A program made the translations under genes and the position numbers. A DNA stretch of 64,000 nt from an uncultured Acidimicrobiales bacterium (GTDB taxonomy: Bacteria > Actinomycetota > Acidimicrobiia > Acidimicrobiales > SZUA-35): NCBI GenBank assembly GCA_937997485.1, contig CALKTH010000022.1, forward strand, positions 179,660 to 243,659. The letters are read 5' to 3'. Below, piece by piece: positions 26,322 to 34,032 of this stretch (within the stretch, counting starts at the first letter, position 1; every line of letters begins with the position of its first letter). The notes beneath the pieces were generated by a model that worked only from the letters and a program-made list of their open reading frames with translations, did no database searches and was not told the DNA's origin.

Positions 26322-26669
26322 TCAAAGGTTGAGATGCAGCCGGAGCGCATCGTCGAGCTGATCTGCGAGCTCGAAGTTGAGCGCACCGACGAGTCCTCCG
26401 ATGCGTTCAACGGCGACCGAACGAACCTGTTCTGCTTGCGCCTTTGAATCGACCCTCATCCCGGTTTCCGACGCTGGAAGCAAGACTTGGAACGGGTAGA
26501 TCCGTTCCGTGTTCGACGTCACCGGGACAACAGTCACGACACCCCGCCCGACCAGAGCTGCGGTCGTGTTCGCTCCATCGTTGCTGACAACAACCGCGGG
26601 CCGGGTCTGAGAGGCCTCACTTCCAACCACCGGATCAAGATTGACAAGTCGGATCTCGCGCCGAAGCAT
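26322..26669 (-). CDS. MazF/PemK-type endoribonuclease toxin
   Basis: The 115-residue protein opens with the MazF signature: R-x-I-R-L-V-N-L-D-P-V-V-G-S-E-A, then T-R-P-A-V-V-V-S-N-D with the catalytic Arg, and V-T-V-V-P-V-T-S-N with the active-site Thr/Ser strand. Such toxins cut single-stranded RNA at short motifs and halt growth when the antitoxin is lost. The gene starts 6 bases after the stop of the antitoxin gene. No large mobile element surrounds the pair. Confidence 0.93.
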   Translation of the reverse strand: MLRREIRLVNLDPVVGSEASQTRPAVVVSNDGANTTAALVGRGVVTVVPVTSNTERIYPFQVLLPASETGMRVDSKAQAEQVRSVAVERIGGLVGALNFELADQLDDALRLHLNL

Positions 26670-26675
26670 CAGCCG

Positions 26676-26888
26676 TCAGCCGCCAGCCACAGCGTTGGCC
26701 CACACATCGTTCGCCGAGTCCTCTGTCCACTCGGCGAAGGCCGCTGCATATGCCTCGCTCAGCTCCGACGACCGAAGCAACCGAATCGCTCGGTGCAGCA
26801 CGGCAGATCGCGACTCGATGTGATGCGCCTTGCCGTAGTCGTCGAGAAACTCAACGTCTTCATCCGGAATGCTCACGCTCACCTTCAT
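26676..26888 (-). CDS. Ribbon-helix-helix antitoxin (MazE-like)
   Basis: This 70-residue protein begins M-K-V-S-V-S-I-P, a ribbon strand, followed by a helix-turn-helix with S-R-S-A-V-L-H-R-A-I-R, the usual RHH fold. The acidic C-terminal tail (E-L-S-E-A-Y-A-A-A-F-A-E-W) would bind and block the toxin. It is the first gene of the module, as usual, and probably represses its own promoter through the GGTAG sites just upstream. Confidence 0.9.
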   Translation of the reverse strand: MKVSVSIPDEDVEFLDDYGKAHHIESRSAVLHRAIRLLRSSELSEAYAAAFAEWTEDSANDVWANAVAGG

Positions 26889-26897
26889 TCCACAATG

Positions 26898-26921
26898 CTA
26901 CCCAGGTAGTACATCAGGTAG
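26898..26921 (-). promoter_or_regulatory. Candidate toxin-antitoxin operator
   Basis: CTACC-CA-GGTAG is a perfect inverted repeat (26898-26909), and a third GGTAG lies at 26917-26921, 12 bases from the second. It starts 9 bases upstream of the antitoxin start codon. RHH antitoxins bind short paired sites of this kind. Confidence 0.55.
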
Positions 26922-26978
26922 CAAGAAGCGGAGTGTAAGAGACCGAACTGGCCTTGAACGAGGCTGCTGTGCGGTGTG

Positions 26979-27962
26979 TCAATCCAGCGGCGGCGTGTGC
27001 TTGCGCACGAACGGAAGCATCGCGTCGAGAATTGGCTGGAGCGTGGGGGCGAACTCGAGGGTCGAGTTCTGGAGCAGCGTGGTTGCGGCTCGGGAGTTCG
27101 GAATCGGGTGGAGGTAGTCGACTTCCTGACCGTGATGGAGGATCAGCGTCGCCGGCACGGTCAGTGCTGCGAGCTGCTCGTCAGTCATGCCGAGCGTCGT
27201 CTTCTGAGCGAACGACTGAAGGTGCTCGCCGGCTCGCTGCATCGCGGCGAGAAACTCTGATACGTCCTGACGCATGAGTTCTTCGCGGCCAGCCTCACCG
27301 TTGCGCTCCAGGTAGGCAGCCCACAGCGGCGTCTCCACCACCGCCTCCATCGAGGTGAGGCTCTCATCCTGCACATACTTCAAGTAGTACTCCTGAGGCA
27401 GCTGCTCCGCAGCCAGTGGCCCGCCCGTCATCGGCGCGATGATGAAGGCCGCAACATCGCTGGGATAGCGCTCAGCCAGGACCATGTTGGATCGGGCACC
27501 AGACGACATTCCGTAGAAGGCGGCAGGAGCCACACCGAGGCGATCCATGAGGACGTGCAGATCCTCCGCTTCTTCCACCGTGAGCGGATCGGAGCCAAAG
27601 TTGATGCCAGACCGGCCCATGTTGCGGCGATCCCAGATGATCACCTTGAGATCGGGAGCCGCTGCGGCCACGTTGCGAGCGAAGCCGCCGAAACCGTCGA
27701 TCTCCCCCATGCCGCCCGGCGTCACGATCAACGGGATCTTGGCCTGCGGGTTGTAGATCTCCAGGTAGAGCGTGACGTCGCGCTCGGGTCGCAGGTCCAC
27801 CGTCAGCTTCTCGCACTCGAGGTCCGACACGCCGGGCTCGGGGACCGCATTGAAGTAGACGTCGTAGTATGAGTTGTTCGACGCGCCCTTGAAGAGCGTC
27901 ACGTCCTCCTCGGCTTCTTCGCCTTCGGCCGAGACTGCTTCGCTCGTCGTTGCCTCGGTCAT
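26979..27962 (-). CDS. Alpha/beta-fold hydrolase
   Basis: The 327 residues from ATG 27962 (RBS GAAGGGAG) include an oxyanion segment V-T-P-G-G-M-G, the W-D-R-R-N-M-G-R-S strand typical of hydrolase-fold proteins and a serine nucleophile elbow Y-G-M-S-S-G-A. The first 25 residues are acidic and low complexity. The catalytic His is probably in the Q-E-V-D-Y-L-H-P-I segment. The substrate, an ester or related bond, is unknown. An earlier start at 28028 is possible but has no RBS. Confidence 0.85.
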   Translation of the reverse strand: MTEATTSEAVSAEGEEAEEDVTLFKGASNNSYYDVYFNAVPEPGVSDLECEKLTVDLRPERDVTLYLEIYNPQAKIPLIVTPGGMGEIDGFGGFARNVAAAAPDLKVIIWDRRNMGRSGINFGSDPLTVEEAEDLHVLMDRLGVAPAAFYGMSSGARSNMVLAERYPSDVAAFIIAPMTGGPLAAEQLPQEYYLKYVQDESLTSMEAVVETPLWAAYLERNGEAGREELMRQDVSEFLAAMQRAGEHLQSFAQKTTLGMTDEQLAALTVPATLILHHGQEVDYLHPIPNSRAATTLLQNSTLEFAPTLQPILDAMLPFVRKHTPPLD

Positions 27963-28081
27963 GAACTCGCTCCCTTCGAAGAGAACCCGGTGGCTCCGGG
28001 AGCATCCAAGTCGACTCCCAGTGCGCAAACAAACTCACTCGCTCGCCCGAGAGCCAGACCTCAATCTTCTCCCCAGCTGGC

Positions 28082-28828
28082 TCAGCCGTTGAGCTGGCCG
28101 GTCTCGAGGTTCCGCTGTGTGAGGCAGTAGAGCATTCCGGCCGGATCTCGCATCGTGGTCCAGAACGGTCCCTCTGCTACGAACACTGCGCCCCACGCTT
28201 CATGCCGTTCGCGGACGTCACCGACCTTTGCCCCGCAGGCAATGTCCAGATGAGCCCGAGTCGTTTGGCCAGCATCGTCCTCACCCAATCGCTGGAAGAG
28301 GACTCGCAACGGACTGGATGCTGGTTGGGCCAGAGAGGCGAACTCGCCGAGCTTGCTCGTTCTGAGTTCCCATCCCGTCAGCGCCTGCCAGAAACGGGCT
28401 TCAAACTCAAAGAGCTCTGCCGGGACGTCGAGACAGATCTGATCGAGCCGGTGTTCGGCGCCCTCGTGAACCGCTGCCGGGCGTACCGACTCACCATGAT
28501 GAGAAACGAGACAGAACGTGAAGCCGTTCGGTGAACGCATGATGACATGTCCGGGGTCGGCATCAACCACCGCTCCGAGCGCCTCTGCAGTGCGGCGCGT
28601 TTCCGCAATCGAGTCAACGTGGAGGTCGAGATGGATGCGCGGCCCGACCTCCGTTCGCTGAACGCGCACGTAGCTGTCGCCATCCGGAAAGACGAGGGTT
28701 GCGAACTGGCCTTCATCGCCGCGTGCTTCGGACAGATCAGTCCCTGTCACCCGTCGCCAGAACGCTGTTCCGCGATCGAAGGTGTCGACGGGCAGGTCAA
28801 TGAACGCGGTGAGCCATCGGATCGTCAC
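28082..28828 (-). CDS. Two-domain VOC (glyoxalase/bleomycin-resistance fold) protein
   Basis: The 248-residue protein has two tandem VOC modules. The first has R-I-H-L-D-L-H-V-D and V-I-M-R-S-P-N-G-F-T-F; the second has R-L-D-Q-I-C-L-D-V, R-A-H-L-D-I-A-C and T-M-R-D-P-A-G-M-L-Y-C. These strands carry the His and Glu/Asp positions that bind metal in active members. Activities in the family range from glyoxalase to dioxygenase to drug binding, so none is assigned. The gene is probably monocistronic. Confidence 0.85.
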   Translation of the reverse strand: MTIRWLTAFIDLPVDTFDRGTAFWRRVTGTDLSEARGDEGQFATLVFPDGDSYVRVQRTEVGPRIHLDLHVDSIAETRRTAEALGAVVDADPGHVIMRSPNGFTFCLVSHHGESVRPAAVHEGAEHRLDQICLDVPAELFEFEARFWQALTGWELRTSKLGEFASLAQPASSPLRVLFQRLGEDDAGQTTRAHLDIACGAKVGDVRERHEAWGAVFVAEGPFWTTMRDPAGMLYCLTQRNLETGQLNG

Positions 28829-28937
28829 GGCACGACCGTAGTCCTGGGTGTTTGGCCCCTGGATGCCATCCTTCGTTCAGCCGACCCCGAACGAGTGTTG
28901 GACGCTGGGATCTGGCGAGGCCTCATCGGCGTTCCGC

Positions 28938-29774
28938 CTACTTCAAGCCTCGCCAGGGATACACGCCTTCGCTGATCAATGCGACTCGCAGCGGCTCGAT
29001 CAGATCGCACAGCCGATGGATGCGCTCGTCGCCGACGGCGTCGAGCATGGGTTGGGTCGCAGCATCGGTCTGCTCTTCGATCGACTCCCGGAAGGCAGCG
29101 CCAGCTTCGGTCAGCGCACCCTCGGTGTCCAGCAGTCCACGTGAATGCAGAGATGCAACAGCCTCCTCCCAGGCGGAATCGGACCATCCCCGGGTCTCTT
29201 GCAGTCGCCGACGGTCGACCAAGCCCGTACCGGCGTGCAGCACCAACGCCTCGACCGGCCCCACGGGCGCAGCGGTCAACACGGCGACGTGAGCGTCGCC
29301 GCGGTACTCGCGAATGATCGTGAGGAGCTGCCAGAGACGCGTGCGGGGATCGATGGGAAGCTCGAGGCTCCGGTTTGCCGCCGCAAGAGGCCGGCCCGCC
29401 ATCGACGTGCCAGTCACCATCTCGGCGGCGATCTCCGACGCCTCCTCCACGTCGGCTGGCTGCAAGGCGCCACCGACACGATCGAGCACTCGTTGGGCCG
29501 CGGCGAACCGTGCAGCCTGAAGCCGCTCAGGTGAGGTCGTCACCCACGCCTGTGGAATCCCCTCCGCGACCGTCTCGGGGCTGAAGTTGAAGAACGTAGC
29601 CAGGACAACTCCGGCATCAACCGGCCACATCGGTGCAGCGCGGCTTCCGAAGTACTGCGATCGGAACGTCGCAAGGCCAAGCGCTTCGTACTCCTCCTTG
29701 GCTTCAGGAACGAAGTAGATGAAGCCGTGAATGACATTCACCGTGTTGGCCAGCCGACGAACCGCTCTCCCCAT
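28938..29774 (-). CDS. SCO6745-family helix-turn-helix-like protein
   Basis: The 278 residues match my memory of the actinobacterial SCO6745 family: an N-terminal V-N-x-x-H-G-F-I-Y-F-V-P-E-A segment, Y-F-G-S-R-A-A-P-M, and a C-terminal winged-helix-like part with W-E-E-A-V-A-S-L-H-S-R-G-L-L and I-E-E-Q-T-D-A-A-T. Its function is not known to me. Several starts are possible: TTG 29828 directly follows the upstream stop, but ATG 29774 fits the family N-terminus better. It may be cotranscribed with the small gene upstream. Confidence 0.8.
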   Translation of the reverse strand: MGRAVRRLANTVNVIHGFIYFVPEAKEEYEALGLATFRSQYFGSRAAPMWPVDAGVVLATFFNFSPETVAEGIPQAWVTTSPERLQAARFAAAQRVLDRVGGALQPADVEEASEIAAEMVTGTSMAGRPLAAANRSLELPIDPRTRLWQLLTIIREYRGDAHVAVLTAAPVGPVEALVLHAGTGLVDRRRLQETRGWSDSAWEEAVASLHSRGLLDTEGALTEAGAAFRESIEEQTDAATQPMLDAVGDERIHRLCDLIEPLRVALISEGVYPWRGLK

Positions 29775-29828
29775 CCGCGGCACCGTACGACATACCGAAA
29801 GGCATGTCACAGTGGCGTCTTCGGTCAA

Positions 29829-30203
29829 TCAGATCCCGTGCGAACCATCCGTGTGGTTGGAGAGTTGCTGTGCTGCGTTCTTTGCCCAGTCCAGCCACTC
29901 GAGTCGCCGCTCCAATGGGAGAGACCTCGGACCGACATCGCAGAGCAGCCAACCCCCGTTCATCTCCATCTCAACTTCGGATCGGGGCTCGGTAGCCGTT
30001 CGAAGTTCAGCGACGTCGATGAGCCATTGCCGGACGCTGTCGGTCAGCACTCCTTGCGCCGTGGCTGCATTGCCCGCAGTGATGATCCAATGTTCGTCGA
30101 GCTCGGAGTCACCGGTGATCACTGTCTGTGCTGCGTAGGAGGACTCGGAGTTGTTGAGAGCATCCCCGTCTCCTTGACGGATCGGATCGACAGACGTGCC
30201 CAT
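29829..30203 (-). CDS. Small hypothetical protein
   Basis: The 124-residue protein starts at ATG 30203 with an AGGAG sequence about 10 bases upstream. It is acidic, with no signal peptide, TM segment or recognised motif; the C-terminal half has a Trp-rich helix (L-E-W-L-D-W-A-K). It abuts the SCO6745-family gene. Codon use is less biased than that of its neighbours, so it is only moderately supported. Confidence 0.5.
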   Translation of the reverse strand: MGTSVDPIRQGDGDALNNSESSYAAQTVITGDSELDEHWIITAGNAATAQGVLTDSVRQWLIDVAELRTATEPRSEVEMEMNGGWLLCDVGPRSLPLERRLEWLDWAKNAAQQLSNHTDGSHGI

Positions 30204-30279
30204 AAGCAGCGCTCCTGAGCTCGTCCGGTTCGCTGTCGCCCGCCCGTTCTGCATCCAGGCTGCGGAACGCGATCGTCGT

Positions 30280-30852
30280 TCAGATCCTCCCGATCATCCG
30301 CAGGAACGCCGATTGCGCTCCACCGGTCGCTCCCTCGTCATCCGGAAAGGTTGCAAAGTTCGGAGATCTCTCGAGTGTTTCCCGTTCGGCACGAGCAACG
30401 TCGAGCCCGATGGCCAACGCACCGGCATCAAGGGCGACGGGTTGACCGGTGGCCGTGGCAATGTCCCAGGTATGGCCGAGCTGATCAATAATTCGGAAGC
30501 CAAGCACGCGCCGGGCCGAAACCTGGCCGATGCGGTGCTCGATGATTCGGTCAAGGGACCCATCGAATGCCGCCAGCACGGCTGCGGCTGCATCCGTGAC
30601 CTGCGTCAGGACGTCGGGATTCTGTGGATCGATGCCGGACTGAGTGTCCGAGGCCTCGGCCAGTGAGACGCCATTCACGGTCATTTCCGTGAACCGCTCG
30701 CCGGCAACCACGTGATCGACGACATCGAAGACTGACCACCCTGTGCAAGGTGTTGTCTGGCTCCAATGCTGTGACTCGAGCGTCGCAACGACCGACGCGA
30801 AGCCCCTCATGCTCGCCGCCATCGCCTCTCGAAGTAGATCATCGCTGACCAC
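30280..30852 (-). CDS. TIGR03086-like (DinB-fold) metal-binding protein
   Basis: The protein has about 190 residues from GTG 30852 (ATG 30819 is an alternative). It shows the family features: C-T-G-W-S-V-F-D-V-V-D-H-V-V near residue 35 with a putative metal-binding His, a central R-I-I-D-Q-L-G-H-T-W-D-I-A-x-A-T-G with a second His, and P-x-A-F-L-R-M-I-G-R-I-like ending. DinB-fold enzymes often handle thiols such as mycothiol, but this subgroup is uncharacterised. The open frame continues upstream to 31176 without family similarity and is left out. Confidence 0.75.
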   Translation of the reverse strand: MVSDDLLREAMAASMRGFASVVATLESQHWSQTTPCTGWSVFDVVDHVVAGERFTEMTVNGVSLAEASDTQSGIDPQNPDVLTQVTDAAAAVLAAFDGSLDRIIEHRIGQVSARRVLGFRIIDQLGHTWDIATATGQPVALDAGALAIGLDVARAERETLERSPNFATFPDDEGATGGAQSAFLRMIGRI

Positions 30853-30956
30853 GTCCCGAACGCTACATGCCGCGTCGAGCAGCCCTGCGACTTCCGCAAC
30901 GAGTGAAGCACTGCGAGTCGTTCGAACAGCAACGGTGCGAGGGCTATGGCGATGAG

Positions 30957-31004
30957 CGTGCAAGCCGACTCGATCCCGCCGAAGCGGTGCGCCCCACCGC
31001 TTGA
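30957..31004 (+). pseudogene. Relic of an ABC permease 3' end
   Basis: The 48 bases encode R-A-S-R-L-D-P-A-E-A-V-R-P-T-A and a stop, differing by one residue from the last 15 residues of the MacB-like permease at 26201-26248. The DNA matches at 40 of 48 positions and most differences are synonymous. Upstream bases do not continue as a permease. It lies in the 226-base gap between two minus-strand genes. Confidence 0.65.
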
Positions 31005-31078
31005 TTCGGTCGGCGAGGCTCCCCGCCGCACCGAGCACGAGGTGGCAGCGACGTCGACCACGCACCTGTTCCTCAGGC

Positions 31079-31549
31079 TCAGCCCGAGACGAGTCGACCG
31101 AGGAAGCGCCCACCCTCCAAACGCCACCTCGGCCACACCACGCGCAGTGGCCCCTGCATGACGAGCCACGTGGCAACCCATGTTGTCCCCATCAGCCACA
31201 GGAACGGTGACCGTGCCGGGGAGGACCAATCCGTCGATCCCGGCAGCAGATCGAGTGCGTGAGCGACGAACCAGAGCGCGAGCGCTTCGCTGCCGAACGT
31301 GATGAGTCCGAGGATCGAGGGCCAGTCCTCGTCCCAGCGCCGGCGCTGCAGAAATTGGTAGAGGGCTTCCCAGCAGAGCCCGATCAAGAGGAACACGGCG
31401 AGCAATCCGGCAGTCGTTTCGAGCCGATCGAGCAACGGCTCTTGGGCCGGATTCGGCACGAACGGTGTCACGGCGAGTGCGATCGGGAACGACACGGCGG
31501 TCGTCACGAGTGTTCTCGTCTGCACCCGTCCCGTGAGCGTGGGGGTCAT
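31079..31549 (-). CDS. Small membrane protein of the SARP-adjacent operon
   Basis: The 156-residue protein has about four hydrophobic segments (residues about 13-27, 42-62, 77-97, 117-136) with charged loops R-R-R-W-D-E-D-W and a basic C-terminus, so the ends may be cytoplasmic. I do not recognise a family. ATG 31549 overlaps the stop of the FAD/NAD(P) gene by four bases, so it is coupled to it and is the third gene of the operon. It may anchor or serve as a membrane partner for the enzyme, which is inference. Confidence 0.75.
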   Translation of the reverse strand: MTPTLTGRVQTRTLVTTAVSFPIALAVTPFVPNPAQEPLLDRLETTAGLLAVFLLIGLCWEALYQFLQRRRWDEDWPSILGLITFGSEALALWFVAHALDLLPGSTDWSSPARSPFLWLMGTTWVATWLVMQGPLRVVWPRWRLEGGRFLGRLVSG

Positions 31550-33168
31550 GGCGCCACTCCTCGCATCCATCGGGTCCATTGGCGGACTGAGCGCATCGCG
31601 CCGAGCGGCTGGAGGTGGCCCGCCTCGCCGAGCGCATCGGCGATGTCCCAGGCAGCGTGCATCATGCCCCAGTAGGAATCGACCGGAGCGAGTGGTCCGC
31701 CCAGCGTCATGGCGCCGCTGGCGAACAACGCCCCTCCCCCGGTTCCGTCGGAGCCAGCTCCGCTGCGATTCACTCGGAACCGAGCGTCGGTCCGGAGACG
31801 GCCGAGGCCGTTGGCTTGAGCCAGACCGTCGAGGAAGATGCCGGAGATGAGCTCGTGTTGTCCCGCTCGGGCGTCCAGGCCCGTGCAGTCGATCATGGCG
31901 GTCACGGGCATGGAGACCACCGAACCGTTCGTGCCGTTGGAATCGAGATCGCGAAGGTCGAGCAGGAGCGCTCCGTTGGGTGAGTGGTCGGAGGCTCGAA
32001 CGCCGGTCACCTGAGCGTGACGGCGGAGATACCAGCCCGCCCGCGCACCGCGTTCGAGGGCCTTGTTCCACTGCTTGCGGTACGCCGTAGTCGTGCCGCC
32101 GATGGCTTTCAGCCGGGCACCATCGTCGTCGTCGCCGGCCCACTGGCGCAGGCTGCCGCCGCCAGCCGCCTTCGGGTACGTGAACGCCTGGTAGCGAACG
32201 CCGTTCCCCGTTCGGCGCCGGTTGCGCGTGTTGCGATCCTCGTCCACCCACGAACGGGTGGCGTGCTCGATCACGACGGGCTCGGTCGCTCGGTCTCGTA
32301 CTTCGACGAGGCTCTGTAGCACGCGGGAGGCCACGATGCCGGCGCCTCGCACCAGCACGGTGCCGCCTTCTCGCTCGAGGCGTTCGTAGACGTGACCGTG
32401 TGGCTCATATGCGTTGACGAAACGACGGTCGTTGGGATGGGCAGCTCGCCACGCCCGGAGTTCGTCGCTGAAGCGGATGCCGGGATAGCCGAGTGCCACG
32501 TGCACGTCGTCGCAGTCGGTCACGATCGTCCGACCGTCGGGCCGAACCGACCGCACCTCGTACCGCCCGTCGGGCCGAACCGTGATGCTGGTGGCGATGG
32601 CGTCGAGCCGCATCCGCGGCCAGGAGATCCGGCGCTCTTCTCGCCGGAGGCCATCTCGTACGACGTCGAGCGGCGGGTTGTAGAACTCGCTGACGAGCGG
32701 CTCACCGAGCACTTGCAGCAGCGGCCGAAGCTTGCGGTGGCGTCGGGCCTCGGTCAGTGCGTAGCTCGGGAAGCCCCACGGGTTGTCGATGCGGGACATC
32801 GAATCGGAACGGAGTGGATCGCTGCCAGCGATGCGGGAGGACGTCGCCAGATGGCGAAATCGCTCGTCGGGGTGCGCCAGCGGGCTGATCACGTCGATGT
32901 CGTCCACCCCGAGACCGCTGATGCGGAGGAGGTCGACGAGAGCGAACGAGCCCATGCCACCACCGATTGAGACGAAGCGCTTGGTTCGTCGTTCGGTTTC
33001 GCCTCCGGCCGAGACGACCGCCGAGGTGCGTAGGAATCGACCACATCGTGGACAGTCCTGCACGTGTGCGCCCAATGCGGCGTGCCCGGCGGGGCACGCC
33101 GCACGCGGCGCGAGTTGCGGCGGAACGAAGGTCGGCTCTGTTCCGGGTGCGATCTCGATCGTGGTCAT
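31546..33168 (-). CDS. FAD/NAD(P)-binding oxidoreductase with N-terminal Cys/His cluster
   Basis: From ATG 33168 the 540-residue protein begins with a possible zinc ribbon: Cys25, His29, His35 and C39-P-R-C42. A Rossmann segment F-V-S-I-G-G-G-M-G-S follows near residue 70, with later flavoprotein strands H-V-A-L-G-Y-P-G, V-L-V-R-G-A-G-I-V-A-S-R (second dinucleotide fold) and M-I-D-C-T-G-L-D-A-R. The C-terminus has S-G-A-M-T-L-G-G-P, like FAD-contacting loops. It looks like a flavin-dependent oxidoreductase or monooxygenase; the substrate is unknown. It lies 43 bases after the secreted barrel gene and overlaps the membrane-protein gene. Confidence 0.78.
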   Translation of the reverse strand: MTTIEIAPGTEPTFVPPQLAPRAACPAGHAALGAHVQDCPRCGRFLRTSAVVSAGGETERRTKRFVSIGGGMGSFALVDLLRISGLGVDDIDVISPLAHPDERFRHLATSSRIAGSDPLRSDSMSRIDNPWGFPSYALTEARRHRKLRPLLQVLGEPLVSEFYNPPLDVVRDGLRREERRISWPRMRLDAIATSITVRPDGRYEVRSVRPDGRTIVTDCDDVHVALGYPGIRFSDELRAWRAAHPNDRRFVNAYEPHGHVYERLEREGGTVLVRGAGIVASRVLQSLVEVRDRATEPVVIEHATRSWVDEDRNTRNRRRTGNGVRYQAFTYPKAAGGGSLRQWAGDDDDGARLKAIGGTTTAYRKQWNKALERGARAGWYLRRHAQVTGVRASDHSPNGALLLDLRDLDSNGTNGSVVSMPVTAMIDCTGLDARAGQHELISGIFLDGLAQANGLGRLRTDARFRVNRSGAGSDGTGGGALFASGAMTLGGPLAPVDSYWGMMHAAWDIADALGEAGHLQPLGAMRSVRQWTRWMRGVAP

Positions 33169-33211
33169 AGCGACGCCTCTGGCTGCCGTCGTCGATGCGT
33201 TCGTTCGAGTC

Positions 33212-33895
33212 TCAGAGCGTCCCCGGTGCGTCGAATTCGATGATGAAGACACAGTCGAAGTAGATGGTGTCGCCCTCTTCTCCGTTGAAGGAGGACATGT
33301 CGACCATGCCGGACAGGCGAGCGGTGCCGGAGGCGTTGCGGAAGCCACGATCACTGCTCACGACGGCGTTCTCGCCGCTGTTGGCGCCCGTGATGTGGGT
33401 GAAGTTGCGGCCGTCGGCGTTCGATGTCGGCTGCAGGACCGGACGGACCGAGGTGGCGGCCCGCGTGACGAGCTGGCCACGACGGCTGCCCTTGCGCACG
33501 TCGAAGATGGCCGTGCCGGTGAGTGCCACGCCACCCTCTTCGGAGGGGGTCACGAGCGATAGGCAGTCGGTGCCCGTTCCGATCTCACGATCGTTGCGCT
33601 CGAGGTCGTAGAGCGGGACGGTGAAGCACATGCCCTGATCGGAGATGCCGTCGCCGTCGAGGTCACCCATGTCCTGGAGGTACATCACGCCCTCGCCTCG
33701 GAGGTTGAGGACGCGGGTCTGGTCCCGGTAGTTCGCTTCGGTGGCCGAGGGGAACAAGCTCACCGTGGCGGCGAGCATCACGCCCGCCACGGCCATGCGT
33801 CGGATCTTCCGCCACATGGACTTCTGGCCGGTGGTCCCTGTTGCTGTCTCCGTGGTCGCGGTCGTTGTCGCCTCAGTCTGATCTGCCGTGTGCAT
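33212..33895 (-). CDS. Secreted allene-oxide-cyclase-barrel-like protein
   Basis: The 227 residues from ATG 33895 (RBS AGAGGGG) have a Thr-rich leader, then a basic-hydrophobic signal (M-W-R-K-I-R-R-M-A-V-A-G-V) ending near S-A-T-E-A; ATG 33817 is an alternative start. The mature part resembles the allene oxide cyclase/dirigent beta-barrel group: G-T-G-T-D-C-L-S, A-L-T-G-T-A-I-F, F-T-H-I-T-G-A-N-S-G and R-L-S-G-M-V-D-M-S before F-D-C-V-F-I-I-E-F. The two cysteines could pair. Barrel proteins of this fold bind or cyclise hydrophobic substrates. It is the first gene of an operon divergent from the SARP regulator. Confidence 0.75.
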   Translation of the reverse strand: MHTADQTEATTTATTETATGTTGQKSMWRKIRRMAVAGVMLAATVSLFPSATEANYRDQTRVLNLRGEGVMYLQDMGDLDGDGISDQGMCFTVPLYDLERNDREIGTGTDCLSLVTPSEEGGVALTGTAIFDVRKGSRRGQLVTRAATSVRPVLQPTSNADGRNFTHITGANSGENAVVSSDRGFRNASGTARLSGMVDMSSFNGEEGDTIYFDCVFIIEFDAPGTL

Positions 33896-33956
33896 CGCTT
33901 GTCCCCCTCTTTTCGTGTCGGCGCTCTGCCGAACCGAGAGGACTGTGAAAGATGCC

Positions 33957-33986
33957 GGTGAGTGTCGGGTGAGTATCCGGGTAAGT
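33957..33986. promoter_or_regulatory. Triple direct repeat, candidate SARP box
   Basis: GGTGAGT at 33957 and 33968 and GGTAAGT at 33980 repeat at 11 and 12 bases, about one helical turn. SARP activators bind heptameric direct repeats with this spacing near -35 regions. The repeats lie in the 137-base divergent region between the barrel gene and the SARP gene. Confidence 0.55.
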
Positions 33987-34032
33987 GGCCTCGTTTGGCA
34001 GTGACTGCACTCGTCGGAGATACTCCCCCCGG

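Noticed and set aside
30196..30666. Plus-strand frame opposite the TIGR03086-like gene
   Set aside because: No domain or RBS; the minus strand carries the recognisable protein.
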